A DNA stretch of 64,000 nucleotides, from assembly GCF_018863395.1 (NCBI RefSeq), contig NZ_JAHKRR010000001.1, forward strand, positions 124,001-188,000. The letters run 5' to 3'. The notes below the pieces were generated by a model. That model searched no databases. It was not told the DNA's origin and was given only the letters and a program-made list of their open reading frames with translations. Position numbers and translations under genes: made by a program. Origin of the DNA: Sinomicrobium weinanense (GTDB lineage: Bacteria; Bacteroidota; Bacteroidia; Flavobacteriales; Flavobacteriaceae). Of this stretch, positions 44,041 through 52,608 are shown in pieces (position 1 is the stretch's first letter; each line of letters starts with the position of its first letter).

Positions 44041-45642
44041 ATGAACACATATATAAAACCGATAAGTTGTTTTTGCTTCGGGCTGTTGCTTTTTGCCTCC
44101 TGCAGCAAATCCTTTTTAGACGAGGAGGTCAGGTCCGATTACGAACTGAAACCCATATCCAGCGCCGGTGAAGCTGAATCCTCTATCATCGGACTGTACA
44201 ATCATTTGAGTACCTGGTATTCCAAGGACGACCGTCAGGGCTGGCTGAGTGTATGGCAGTCCGGTACCGATATCGTATGGCCTACCCAGCCCGAAAGTAT
44301 TGAAGTGCCCTATTTTGAATACGACCTGCTGACTTCAGACGACGATGCTGCCTATTTTACATGGCAATGGGCTTACGAAATGATCTATAATGCCAATATC
44401 ATTATCGCGGATATGGAAGATCCGGAACTGGTGATTGACAATATGACCGAAGAAGATAAAAACAGGGTCAATGCCGAAGCCCGGTTTTTCCGTGCTCTTT
44501 CCTACGATATACTCGGCACCTGTTTCGGAGGAGTTCCCCTTACCACGGAGCCCCTGTCAGAACCCAGGACCGATTATGTAAGGGCATCCCTGGAAGAGAT
44601 AAATACCTTGATAGAGGAGGATCTCCTCTTTGCGTTAAATACGTTGCCTGAAGTAGATGGGGCCCCTGCAGAAGGGAGAGTAAATAAGTATGTCGCCGCC
44701 CACTTGCTTGCCGTGGCCTACCTGCGTATGGGGGAGGCTGCCAAAGCCGAAGAGCAATGTAACCTCATAATAGACAGCGGAAAATACAGCTTGGTCACCG
44801 AACGTTACGGAGCGAACTCCTCCGAACCCGGGGACCCTTTTTCCGATATGTTTATCTATGGCAACCAGCGAAGGTCACAGGGCAATACGGAAGCCATCTG
44901 GGTACTGGAAGCCGAAAACCCCAGTGATGTCCCCGGAGGAATGACCGGAAACCCGCAACAACGGCGGGTATGGGGAGGGGCCTATCACAACCGTAAGGGG
45001 ATGCTTCCGGCTGATTCCCTGGGTGGAAGGGGACTGTCCAGGATGCGCCTGAACAACTGGGTATTGTATGATCTTTATGAAGTAGGCGATATGCGAAATT
45101 CCCGTTACAATATCCGAAGGGAACATTGGTATAACGACCCTGATGACGAAAATTACGGACAAAAAGTGCCCTATATGGGAGCGGATACCCTCTTTATTAT
45201 CAACCCTTACACAATGAAATGGAGGCAGTTCGACCCCAGGGATACTTTTGGTTATGGCATGTGGAAAGATTTTATTCTCATGCGCCTGGGAGAAACCTAC
45301 CTCCTCCGTGCCGAAGCACAGCTTATGCAGGGTAAACAGGCAGAAGCTGCCATATCGGTCAACGCCATACGTGAAAGGGCCAACGCCCCGCTGGTAACCG
45401 CAGCCGATATCGATATGGATTTCATACTCGATGAAAGAGTACGGGAACTGGTCGGTGAGGAAAACCGAAGGATGACCCTGATGCGCACCGGGACCCTGCT
45501 GGAAAGGGCACAGCTCAATACCGGTGCCCCGAACGGCATGCAGATAAGAGGCCTGACCGAAACCCACCTGTTGTTGCCCATCCCTTTACAGGAAATACAG
45601 CTCAACAAGGATGGCACCCTCGAACAAAACCCGGGATATTAA
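44041..45642 (+). CDS. SusD/RagB-family nutrient-binding lipoprotein
   Basis: Surface glycan-binding lipoprotein of 533 residues, the usual size. Signal peptide and lipobox FASC (Cys21), SusD start CSKSFLDEEVRSDYELKP, helical scaffold with ARFFRALSYDILGTCFGGVP, and the C-terminal landmarks FILMRLGETYLLRAEAQLMQ, LDERVRELVGEENRRMTLMR and ..LEQNPGY. It is partner to the SusC upstream. Two hairpins directly after the stop separate it from the enzyme genes, which have their own promoter-like element. Confidence 0.93.
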   Translation: MNTYIKPISCFCFGLLLFASCSKSFLDEEVRSDYELKPISSAGEAESSIIGLYNHLSTWYSKDDRQGWLSVWQSGTDIVWPTQPESIEVPYFEYDLLTSDDDAAYFTWQWAYEMIYNANIIIADMEDPELVIDNMTEEDKNRVNAEARFFRALSYDILGTCFGGVPLTTEPLSEPRTDYVRASLEEINTLIEEDLLFALNTLPEVDGAPAEGRVNKYVAAHLLAVAYLRMGEAAKAEEQCNLIIDSGKYSLVTERYGANSSEPGDPFSDMFIYGNQRRSQGNTEAIWVLEAENPSDVPGGMTGNPQQRRVWGGAYHNRKGMLPADSLGGRGLSRMRLNNWVLYDLYEVGDMRNSRYNIRREHWYNDPDDENYGQKVPYMGADTLFIINPYTMKWRQFDPRDTFGYGMWKDFILMRLGETYLLRAEAQLMQGKQAEAAISVNAIRERANAPLVTAADIDMDFILDERVRELVGEENRRMTLMRTGTLLERAQLNTGAPNGMQIRGLTETHLLLPIPLQEIQLNKDGTLEQNPGY

Positions 45643-45662
45643 AATTCAGAAAGAATTTTTAT

Positions 45663-45682
45663 TTTCGGATTGCAATCCGAAA
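45663..45682. promoter_or_regulatory. 20-bp perfect palindrome after SusD 3
   Basis: TTTCGGATTGCAATCCGAAA is a perfect palindrome 20 bases after the SusD stop and directly before a GC-rich hairpin. It could be an operator for the downstream enzyme promoter or the first of two stacked RNA hairpins. Confidence 0.5.
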
Positions 45683-45687
45683 GACAG

Positions 45688-45710
45688 GGGCGGAATATTT
45701 TCCGCCCTTT
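45688..45710 (+). terminator. Hairpin terminator after SusCD pair 3
   Basis: GGGCGGAA (45688-45695) and TTCCGCCC (45700-45707) form a perfect 8-bp stem with a four-base loop followed by TTT. The short T-run suggests partial termination, letting some transcription continue to the enzyme genes. Confidence 0.6.
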
Positions 45711-45743
45711 CCCAAATAGAAAGAACTAAAATATGTTCGGCTC

Positions 45744-45751
45744 TAGGTTTG
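45744..45751 (+). promoter_or_regulatory. -7 element before the DUF2264-GH16 gene
   Basis: TAGGTTTG matches TAnnTTTG. The predicted transcript start is near 45758, with a leader of about 90 bases. It follows the terminator hairpin, so the three enzyme genes can be expressed apart from SusCD. A clean -33 TTG is not visible. Confidence 0.45.
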
Positions 45752-45848
45752 GTACCATGAAATTTTATAGCATGGATAAACAGGTGTCCGCCCGAATATG
45801 TGATAAAGAATAATCCTGAATAACCATAGAACATCAAAAAAACAAAAT

Positions 45849-47843
45849 ATGCATAAACGCCGTATCGTCCTGTTTTTGTTAATATTTATCCTGATCTCCA
45901 CAGGGTTTGCACAACAGAGGGAACAGGTTTCCCCGGATGGTAAACAGGCTAGGGAATACTTTGTGGCCAGCCTGGTAAAGATAGCAGAACCGGTATTGGA
46001 AGCCCTGAGCAAAAACGAACTGAAAAAGACCATGCCCGTAGAGACCACTGCCCATCCCTGGGGAGACCGGAAACAGGTCACCTACCTGGAAGCGTTCGGC
46101 AGAACCCTGTCGGGAATAGCACCGTGGCTGGAACTCGGCCCGGATAAGACCGAAGAAGGCAGGCTCCGGGAAAAATATATACAGCTCACCCTTAAAAGTA
46201 TTCATAATGCTACCGATCCGGATTCTCCCGATTTTATGAACTTTACCGAAGGCGGTCAACCCCTGGTCGATGCCGCTTTTTTTGCCCAGGGGCTCCTGAG
46301 AGCTCCCGTACAGTTATGGGAAGGACTGGACAAACAAACGCAGGCCAATGTGCTTAAGGTCCTGAAGTCCACCCGCGAAATTTCCCCCGCATACAGCAAC
46401 TGGCTGTTGTTCACGGCTATGGTAGAAGCAGCCCTGCTGAAATTCGAAGGCCAGGCGGATATGGTCCGCATCGAATATGCGCTCAACAAGCACAAGGAGT
46501 GGTATCTCGGAGATGGTATGTATGGAGACGGCCCGGATTTTCACTGGGATTATTACAATAGCTATGTCATTCAGCCCATGCTGTTAGATATAGGAGTGGT
46601 TTTAAAAGAAACAAAAGAAGCCCTGGAAGGATGGCGTTATAAGGCTTTTCTCCGCGACTACCGTTTGTTTATGGAAAGGGCGCAACGCTATGCCGCCATA
46701 CAGGAAAGACTGATTTCGCCCGATGGTACTTATCCGCCCATAGGCAGGTCACTGCCTTACAGGTACGGGGCTTTCCAGGCTTTGTCGCAAATGGCCCTGT
46801 TGCAAAAATTGCCGGATGAATTGAATCCTGCACAGGTGCGTTCCGCCTTGTATGCCGTTGTAAAAAAGCACCACACCGCCCCTGATATGTTTGACGGAAA
46901 CGGTTGGCTTACCCTCGGATTTTACGGCCGTGACCCCGAAATAGCGGAAGGTTACCTTTCCACCGGGAGCCTGTACCTGTGTACGGAAGTATTCCTGGTA
47001 TTGGGATTGGCGCCCGATACCCAGTTTTGGACCGATCCGCCTGCCAACTGGACCCAGAAAAGAATATGGAACGGAGAAAAAGTGCAGCGGGACCATGCCT
47101 ATTACCCGAAAAAAGAGCAGCAGCCCGACTGGGAAACCGTAATAGACAGTACTTCATTCGCCGGATATGACAATTTTGAAAAAGACTGGAATTACCTGTA
47201 TCCCTGGGGTAACGATCACAACGGTTCGGCGCGGATGTATGCAGGATCTGAAAACCGGGAGCAGGTGACGCTGAATGATGGAATATTACAGATAAAGGCC
47301 ACACCTGTTGAGAAGAACGAAGGAAAAAGCAGCAAACCGCCGTACCAACAGATCAGCTACCATTCCGGAGCGGTGCATGCCAAACATCATCTTACAATAA
47401 GCGAGGAATACCCGTGGTACAGGGTATCGGGTGAATTCAAAGCCCCTGTCGCCAAAGGTACCTGGCCTGCATTCTGGCTGACTGCGGTAGACGGCTGGCC
47501 CCCGGAAAGCGATATACTGGAATTTAAGGGCGATACCTTCAACTGGCAAAATACGTTCATCACTCCCGCGGAAGTATCTACCATTAAGAAGAACATTCCG
47601 GATGCGATGGAGAAGTGGCATGAATATACTGCGGTATTGAAACGAACGGATGATGAAATGGTAACCATAGACTATTTTATTGACGGGAAAAAGACAGGGA
47701 CCCACAGGGCAAATTTCACAGGGAAACCCCTGTGGCTGATCATCAATCTGCAAATGGAAGGATCTTCCGGTTCCCCCGGCCCGGAAACGGAGACCTTCTA
47801 TTACGCCCGGAATGTAACCGTACAAAGGGCCACAAAACTGTAG
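45849..47843 (+). CDS. DUF2264 domain fused to a GH16-like domain
   Basis: Exported protein of 664 residues with a signal peptide (cleavage near TGFAQ, residue 22). Residues about 35-400 are a helical DUF2264-type domain (KQVTYLEAFGRTLSGIAPWL, FTEGGQPLVDAAFFAQGLLR, GDGPDFHWDYYNSYVIQPML in parts), probably an (alpha/alpha) barrel. Residues about 425-664 form a concanavalin-like GH16 domain with GTWPAFWLTAVDGWPPESDI; the catalytic ExDxxE is intact at E553, D555 and E558. GH16 enzymes cleave beta-1,3/1,4 glucans or galactans; DUF2264 has no settled role. The fusion suggests two sequential steps on one polysaccharide. A hairpin abuts its stop codon. Confidence 0.82.
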   Translation: MHKRRIVLFLLIFILISTGFAQQREQVSPDGKQAREYFVASLVKIAEPVLEALSKNELKKTMPVETTAHPWGDRKQVTYLEAFGRTLSGIAPWLELGPDKTEEGRLREKYIQLTLKSIHNATDPDSPDFMNFTEGGQPLVDAAFFAQGLLRAPVQLWEGLDKQTQANVLKVLKSTREISPAYSNWLLFTAMVEAALLKFEGQADMVRIEYALNKHKEWYLGDGMYGDGPDFHWDYYNSYVIQPMLLDIGVVLKETKEALEGWRYKAFLRDYRLFMERAQRYAAIQERLISPDGTYPPIGRSLPYRYGAFQALSQMALLQKLPDELNPAQVRSALYAVVKKHHTAPDMFDGNGWLTLGFYGRDPEIAEGYLSTGSLYLCTEVFLVLGLAPDTQFWTDPPANWTQKRIWNGEKVQRDHAYYPKKEQQPDWETVIDSTSFAGYDNFEKDWNYLYPWGNDHNGSARMYAGSENREQVTLNDGILQIKATPVEKNEGKSSKPPYQQISYHSGAVHAKHHLTISEEYPWYRVSGEFKAPVAKGTWPAFWLTAVDGWPPESDILEFKGDTFNWQNTFITPAEVSTIKKNIPDAMEKWHEYTAVLKRTDDEMVTIDYFIDGKKTGTHRANFTGKPLWLIINLQMEGSSGSPGPETETFYYARNVTVQRATKL

Positions 47844-47865
47844 GGGCACAATGCATTGTGTCCCC
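47843..47865. repeat. GGGGCACAATGCATTGTGTCCCC hairpin at a stop codon (23 bp element)
   Basis: A nearly perfect inverted repeat with a 14-bp perfect core CACAATGCATTGTG (47847-47860) and GGGG/CCCC arms, one bulged T. Its first base is the last base of the TAG stop of the DUF2264-GH16 gene. It probably caps or stabilises the 3' end of that coding region, or is a small dispersed repeat. Confidence 0.6.
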
Positions 47866-47893
47866 GGGGATATCAGACAAAACAACGGTAAAA

Positions 47894-49237
47894 ATGACTG
47901 GCATTACAACAAAAAATATCAATCGGAAATTAGTGTTTATCACACCCCTCGTCCTGTTTTCCTTTTTTGTGAGCCCTGCACAGAAAAAGATCCGGGAAAC
48001 CACGGTGGGTGAAGGGTGGGCAAACAATTCCATAAACGCTGTGATATTCCGTAAAAATGCCCTGACAACCCATAAAACAACACAGTTCATTGCCTATTAC
48101 AATGCAGAGGGGTTTCTTACTCTCGGAAAGCGGAAGCTGGGAGATACCGACTGGAAAGTAAAACAAACACCATACAGAGGAAATACTGCCGATGCCCACA
48201 ACAGTATCAGCATTGCGGCAGACGGGGAAGGATATCTGCACCTAGCCTGGGATCACCATAATACCCCGCTGAGGTATGCCAGAAGCAAGGTGCCTTTCGG
48301 ACTGGAACTGGGCGAAGAAATTCCCATGACCGGGAAGGAAGAGCAAAAGGTCACCTACCCGGAGTTCTACGCATTGCCCGGCGGAAATCTCCTGTTCTTC
48401 TATCGTTCCGGAAGTTCAGGTCGGGGAAATATGGTAGTGAATGCTTATAATAGTGCAAAGAAAGAATGGGTACAACGACATGGCAATCTCATAGACGGAG
48501 AAGGACAGCGAAGCGCATACTGGCAGGCTTGTGTCGATAAGGAAGGGACCATTCATCTGTCCTGGGTATGGCGGGAAACATGGGATGTGTCTTCCAACCA
48601 TGACCTCTGCTATGCCCGTTCCCGTGACGGCGGGATAAGCTGGGAAAGATCAACAGGAGAGAAATACAGCCTCCCGATTACGGCCGCAACGGCCGAGTAT
48701 GCCTGGAAGATCCCCGAGGGCAGCGGGCTCATAAACCAGACCACTATGGCTTCAGACAAGCGTGGGAACCCATATATTGCTACATACTGGAAAGAGAAGG
48801 ACATTCCTCAATATCAGATCGTGTATAATAACGGTACGCGATGGAAAAATATCACCACAAAGTTCAGAAGTACACCTTTTGACCTTGGAGGAGGAGGGAC
48901 CAAAAGCATTCCCATATCCCGTCCGCAACTCCTGGTGGGGAGTGAAGGCCGTAAAACACGGTTATACCTGCTCTTTCGCGATGCTGAAAGGGGGAACAAG
49001 GCCGCTATGGCCCGGTTTACCCTTCCCGGGGACGACAACTGGGTAATAAAAGACCTTACATCTGTTTCCCTGATACAATGGGAACCGCTATACGATACGG
49101 AACTCTGGAAGAGCAGGGAGGAATTACACCTTTTTGTACAAAAAGTGGAACAGATAGACGGGGAGGGAGTGGCAAACACGCAGGCTACCCCGGTAAAGGT
49201 TGTTGAGGTTTCCCTGCGTAAATTCTATGAGAAATAA
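47894..49237 (+). CDS. BNR_4-family protein, polysaccharide-lyase-like (PL24/PL25 resemblance)
   Basis: Exported protein of 447 residues; signal peptide ends near SPAQ (about residue 30). The body is a seven-bladed propeller of the BNR_4 type. Motifs resemble the active sites of PL24/PL25 ulvan lyases: H102 in DAHNSISI, H122 in HLAWDHHN, then Y155 (YPEF) and R171 in FFYRSGSSGRGN, sixteen residues apart. By analogy it would cleave next to a uronate by beta-elimination. A GH88 gene for unsaturated uronates follows 31 bp downstream, which supports this. The ATG at 47894 is chosen because upstream codons lie inside the previous gene. Specific substrate is not shown. Confidence 0.8.
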   Translation: MTGITTKNINRKLVFITPLVLFSFFVSPAQKKIRETTVGEGWANNSINAVIFRKNALTTHKTTQFIAYYNAEGFLTLGKRKLGDTDWKVKQTPYRGNTADAHNSISIAADGEGYLHLAWDHHNTPLRYARSKVPFGLELGEEIPMTGKEEQKVTYPEFYALPGGNLLFFYRSGSSGRGNMVVNAYNSAKKEWVQRHGNLIDGEGQRSAYWQACVDKEGTIHLSWVWRETWDVSSNHDLCYARSRDGGISWERSTGEKYSLPITAATAEYAWKIPEGSGLINQTTMASDKRGNPYIATYWKEKDIPQYQIVYNNGTRWKNITTKFRSTPFDLGGGGTKSIPISRPQLLVGSEGRKTRLYLLFRDAERGNKAAMARFTLPGDDNWVIKDLTSVSLIQWEPLYDTELWKSREELHLFVQKVEQIDGEGVANTQATPVKVVEVSLRKFYEK

Positions 49238-49268
49238 GGATACAATTTAAACAGTTTCTTAAACAAAA

Positions 49269-50480
49269 ATGATACGTAATAACTTAAAAATGACAAACAA
49301 AATAACCCGCTTTGCATTCGTCCTGGTTTTGACAGCCCTGATCTCCTGCCGGGATAACAAGAACGATTTTCACGCTCGGGTAGATGCAGTGTTGCAACGG
49401 GCTTCAGACCAGTATGAATATATGATGAAAAACCTTCCCGAAGACAGCTTCCCCAAAACCTATAATGCAGGGAAGGATAAACTGGAAACCAGCGGTTCCG
49501 GGTGGTGGTGCAGTGGATTTTATCCCGGGACCCTGTTGTATCTCCACGAAGATCTCGGCAATGAAAAACTGAAAGGGGAAGCCGATCGCATTATGGAGGT
49601 CCTGGCCAGGGAGCAGTTCAACACCACAACGCACGATCTCGGTTTTATGATGTTTTGCAGTTTTGGCAATGCCGAACGGCTAAATCCATCACCGCTTTAT
49701 GAAGAAATACTGATGAACAGTGCAAAGTCCCTGGCTTCCAGGTTCAATGAAACTGTGGGCTGCATCAGGTCCTGGGATTCCCGTAATGACGACTACCTGG
49801 TGATCATTGACAATATGATGAACCTCGAACTCCTGTTCTGGGCTTCGGAACATAGCGGGGATCCGTTTTACTACGATATTGCAGTAACACATGCCGATAC
49901 GACACTCAAAAACCATTTCCGGAAAGACAACAGTTCCTACCATGTGCTCAATTACGATGTAAATACCGGAGCGGTAAAAGAAAAAAGAACGGCCCAGGGA
50001 GCTGCCGACGAATCGGCATGGGCCAGGGGGCAGGCCTGGGGACTTTATGGCTATACCGTGATGTACCGTGCTACCGGAGAGCAACAATACCTGGACCAGG
50101 CAGTGCGTATAGCCGAATTTATACTCAACCATCCCAACCTCCCCGAAGACAAGGTACCTTACTGGGATTTTAATGCGCCCGGTATACCGAATGCTTTGAG
50201 AGATTCCTCGGCAGGTGCCATTATGGCTTCGGCCTTGCTGGAATTGAGTGGTTATACAACAGGTGAAAACGCAGAAAAATATTTTGAAAATGCCGGGACC
50301 ATGCTGAAAACCCTGACTACGGATGAATATATAGCCGCTGCCGGGACCAACGGTGGATTCTTGCTGAAACACGGGGTGGGGCACATCCCGGAAAACTCCG
50401 AAGTCGACGTGCCGTTAACCTATGGGGATTACTACCTGATAGAGGCTTTACTTCGTTACAAAAACATGGATAGAAACTGA
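49269..50480 (+). CDS. GH88-family unsaturated glucuronyl hydrolase, lipoprotein
   Basis: Predicted periplasmic lipoprotein of 403 residues with lipobox LISC (Cys27); ATG 49290 is an alternative start giving a shorter signal peptide. The (alpha/alpha)6-barrel GH88 family hydrates the double bond of 4,5-unsaturated uronic acid at the non-reducing end left by a lyase, releasing a keto acid. The two expected catalytic aspartates are present: D123 in THDLGF and D181 in IIDNMMNLELLF. The substrate-side motif SAWARGQAWGLYGY is also complete. It follows the lyase-like gene by 31 bp in one transcript. Confidence 0.9.
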   Translation: MIRNNLKMTNKITRFAFVLVLTALISCRDNKNDFHARVDAVLQRASDQYEYMMKNLPEDSFPKTYNAGKDKLETSGSGWWCSGFYPGTLLYLHEDLGNEKLKGEADRIMEVLAREQFNTTTHDLGFMMFCSFGNAERLNPSPLYEEILMNSAKSLASRFNETVGCIRSWDSRNDDYLVIIDNMMNLELLFWASEHSGDPFYYDIAVTHADTTLKNHFRKDNSSYHVLNYDVNTGAVKEKRTAQGAADESAWARGQAWGLYGYTVMYRATGEQQYLDQAVRIAEFILNHPNLPEDKVPYWDFNAPGIPNALRDSSAGAIMASALLELSGYTTGENAEKYFENAGTMLKTLTTDEYIAAAGTNGGFLLKHGVGHIPENSEVDVPLTYGDYYLIEALLRYKNMDRN

Positions 50481-50519
50481 TACTGGTAAATATAATTTTT
50501 CAGGGAGAAAGGGAAAAGA

Positions 50520-50906
50520 TCAGTTAAGTGCAAAAGGCGCACACAACTTAAAAGTGGGAATATACACCCTGAATTTACGGGTAGAGGTAAAGTTAACCAT
50601 GTTGTAATGTCCCCGCATGGCCCCGATGGGGGAAGTGAGCAGGCATCCGGAACTGTAGGAGTGAGACTCTCCGGGTTTCAGTACGGGCTTTTTTCCGATA
50701 ACGCCTTCGCCATCTACAAATTCGGGATGGTTCAGGGAATCGAAGATCTGCCAGTGCCGGGAGGTCAGCTGCACGGAGTCCTTGCTCTGGTTTTCAATGG
50801 TGATCTTGTAACCGAAAGCAAAGTGCATCTTGTAGTTCTTGAAGAATGTACCTTCAAAACTGGTGATAACCGAGATCTTTATGCCTTTGGTTACTTGTGT
50901 GATCAT
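50520..50906 (-). CDS. apaG: ApaG-domain protein
   Basis: A 128-residue cytoplasmic protein made of a single ApaG fibronectin-III-like beta fold. Landmarks are FAFGYKITIENQSKDSVQLTSRHW (in parts), GEGVIGKKPVLKPGESHSYSSG and the near-terminal GAMRGHYNMVN. ApaG was linked in enteric bacteria to Co2+/Mg2+ phenotypes; its biochemical role is unsettled. It is convergent with the GH88 gene and lies downstream of the T9SS plug gene on the same strand, with a hairpin repeat between. Confidence 0.92.
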   Translation of the reverse strand: MITQVTKGIKISVITSFEGTFFKNYKMHFAFGYKITIENQSKDSVQLTSRHWQIFDSLNHPEFVDGEGVIGKKPVLKPGESHSYSSGCLLTSPIGAMRGHYNMVNFTSTRKFRVYIPTFKLCAPFALN

Positions 50907-51056
50907 GCAAAAAAATTAAGGATATATAACCACGATGCCGGGAGTGATCCTGAAACAGATCAGGATGTCCCTGTAAACAAAAATACAAATTTTAACGTTA
51001 TCTGATCCAATTTGCGAATAAATTTTTTATACGACACTTTCCGGATGGTTGGTATT

Positions 51057-51089
51057 CGGTATTCGGTGATCGGTAATCACCGAATACCG
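51057..51089. repeat. Hairpin of GGTATTCGGTGAT words
   Basis: CGGTATTCGGTGAT (51057-51070) and ATCACCGAATACCG (51076-51089) form a perfect 14-bp stem around a CGGTA loop, just after the T9SS plug stop on the minus strand. A seven-base unit (TATTCGG) is duplicated in front. The complement of one arm recurs at 34380-34400. Confidence 0.6.
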
Positions 51090-51099
51090 GCTAACCGGT

Positions 51100-52371
51100 T
51101 CAGTTGGAGATATCCACGGATGAGGCACTGCCTATGCCGATGACGCTGTCGTACAGATCCCCGAAATTGCGGTAATAGACCAGGACGAGGTAATTGTTTT
51201 CCGTTTCGAAATAATTGCCGTTGATCGTAGTGTAGTCTGTTTCGCGAGGGGTTACCATGACGTATTTGTAATTGTAGAACCCTTGTTTCAGCCGGATGGT
51301 AGCCTGTAAAGTACCGCTATTTTCATCCAGGGTCATTTTGTTCTCGTCCGTGAGCTGGTAATTGTTGAACTTTCCGTAGACATAGACATCGTTCAACCCT
51401 GTTTCCTGGGTGTATTTAAGGCTGAAGTGTACATCGGCGTAGTCGGCTTCCGTATCGTTATCCCTGGCATTGCCATCCAGGGTCCTGATCTGAAAATCTC
51501 CGTTGATGTCCGGGTAATAGGTATACGGAACATCTTTTTGTACGGTATTGGTAAACAGGTAGGTGTTGTATATGTCGAGAAGTTCGGCCCTGGCTATGGT
51601 GCTGGAGGAAGCCCGGATCTCCTTGTTGTCAAAATAGTGGTATTCATTGCCCCCGTCAAATGCGGTCTCTTTGTCGTACTTGTAGATCAGTTGGTTGCCC
51701 GAATAGAACTGAGGTTTTATCCCTGTGATGGCCGTATTCCAGTTGTGATTTTGCAGGATGGCCACTTTTACTTCCTGTTGCGGGTTTACCAGGGAGAGGT
51801 TATTGCTGTTTATGGTGAACTGCACCACCTGTTTTTCCCGAATGACCGACATTTCCCGGGCTCTTTTCAACACCACTCCCACGGAGACCCGGTCTTTATA
51901 TACTACAAACCGCCTTGAAAAGAGGAGGTTGTCGCGCTTGTCGTAAATTTTCAGAATGTAATTTCCGGACAGTTTTAGCCTTGTACGGGAATTGGGAAGG
52001 GTAAGGTCGTAATGCGAATAGGGTTGAAGTGTGGTTACCGAATTCCTGTAATCCTGTATCCTCTGGTTGTCCATACCATCCAGATATTGTGACTTAAGCA
52101 GGTCAGAAGGCGTCCAGTCGAAATTACAGTGCACGATCTTGTAGTAGTAATCATCTTCCCGGGCATTCAGGTCGTCGAACGAGAGGGTAAAGGTATCGCC
52201 CAGCATTATTAAGGGAAATTGATCGCCCTGGTTGTCACTATTACTTTTGAACACGATCGATTTAATGTGCTTTGGGGGAGCTATTTCTTTTTCGGCTTGT
52301 GCTTTGGTATACAGACTAAAGAACATAAGCAGGCCGGTAAAGGGGAGGAATAAATACTTTTTTCTATGCAT
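51100..52371 (-). CDS. Type IX secretion system plug protein (DUF5103)
   Basis: Exported protein of 423 residues; signal peptide ends near TKAQ (about residue 25). It matches the DUF5103 family, identified as the plug that closes the periplasmic side of the SprA translocon in the type IX secretion system. Landmarks are IVFKSNSDNQGDQFPLIMLG, LSFDDLNAREDDYYYKIVHC (in parts), SGNYILKIYD, RRFVVYKDRVSVG and the C-terminal GFYNYKYV and NNYLVLVYYRN. It is divergent from nqrA. A near-consensus TATCTTTA box lies just upstream. Its presence indicates a T9SS-bearing organism. Confidence 0.9.
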   Translation of the reverse strand: MHRKKYLFLPFTGLLMFFSLYTKAQAEKEIAPPKHIKSIVFKSNSDNQGDQFPLIMLGDTFTLSFDDLNAREDDYYYKIVHCNFDWTPSDLLKSQYLDGMDNQRIQDYRNSVTTLQPYSHYDLTLPNSRTRLKLSGNYILKIYDKRDNLLFSRRFVVYKDRVSVGVVLKRAREMSVIREKQVVQFTINSNNLSLVNPQQEVKVAILQNHNWNTAITGIKPQFYSGNQLIYKYDKETAFDGGNEYHYFDNKEIRASSSTIARAELLDIYNTYLFTNTVQKDVPYTYYPDINGDFQIRTLDGNARDNDTEADYADVHFSLKYTQETGLNDVYVYGKFNNYQLTDENKMTLDENSGTLQATIRLKQGFYNYKYVMVTPRETDYTTINGNYFETENNYLVLVYYRNFGDLYDSVIGIGSASSVDISN

Positions 52372-52554
52372 AATGCGGTAAAGATAAACAAAAGACGTTT
52401 CAGATTGATTATTTCAGATTTTTTATCCCGATTGATCTGACCTCATTGTCAAATTGACACATTATAGGATTGCCGGATTAAAAATATTGTTTAGAATGGA
52501 TATAAATAGCAAAAACTGTGCTTTGTCAGCATGAATAAATACCCTATAAATTTA

Positions 52555-52562
52555 TAAATTTG
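52555..52562 (+). promoter_or_regulatory. -7 element of the nqr operon
   Basis: TAAATTTG matches TAnnTTTG exactly, 46 bp before the nqrA ATG at 52609, predicting a leader of about 40 bases. The nearest upstream TTTG lies 29 bp away, longer than usual, so the -33 element is unclear. Confidence 0.55.
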
Positions 52563-52608
52563 CATGAATTTTTGAATAACCGATTTTTCAAAACAATCTT
52601 ATTGTAAC

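Noticed and set aside
45849-47843. Two separate genes for DUF2264 and GH16
   Set aside because: The frame is continuous with a linker (about 405-430) and there is no internal signal peptide or stop.
47732-47893. Upstream extension of the BNR_4 protein to 47732
   Set aside because: The added residues are an out-of-frame reading of the DUF2264-GH16 3' end and a hairpin; the signal peptide begins at ATG 47894.
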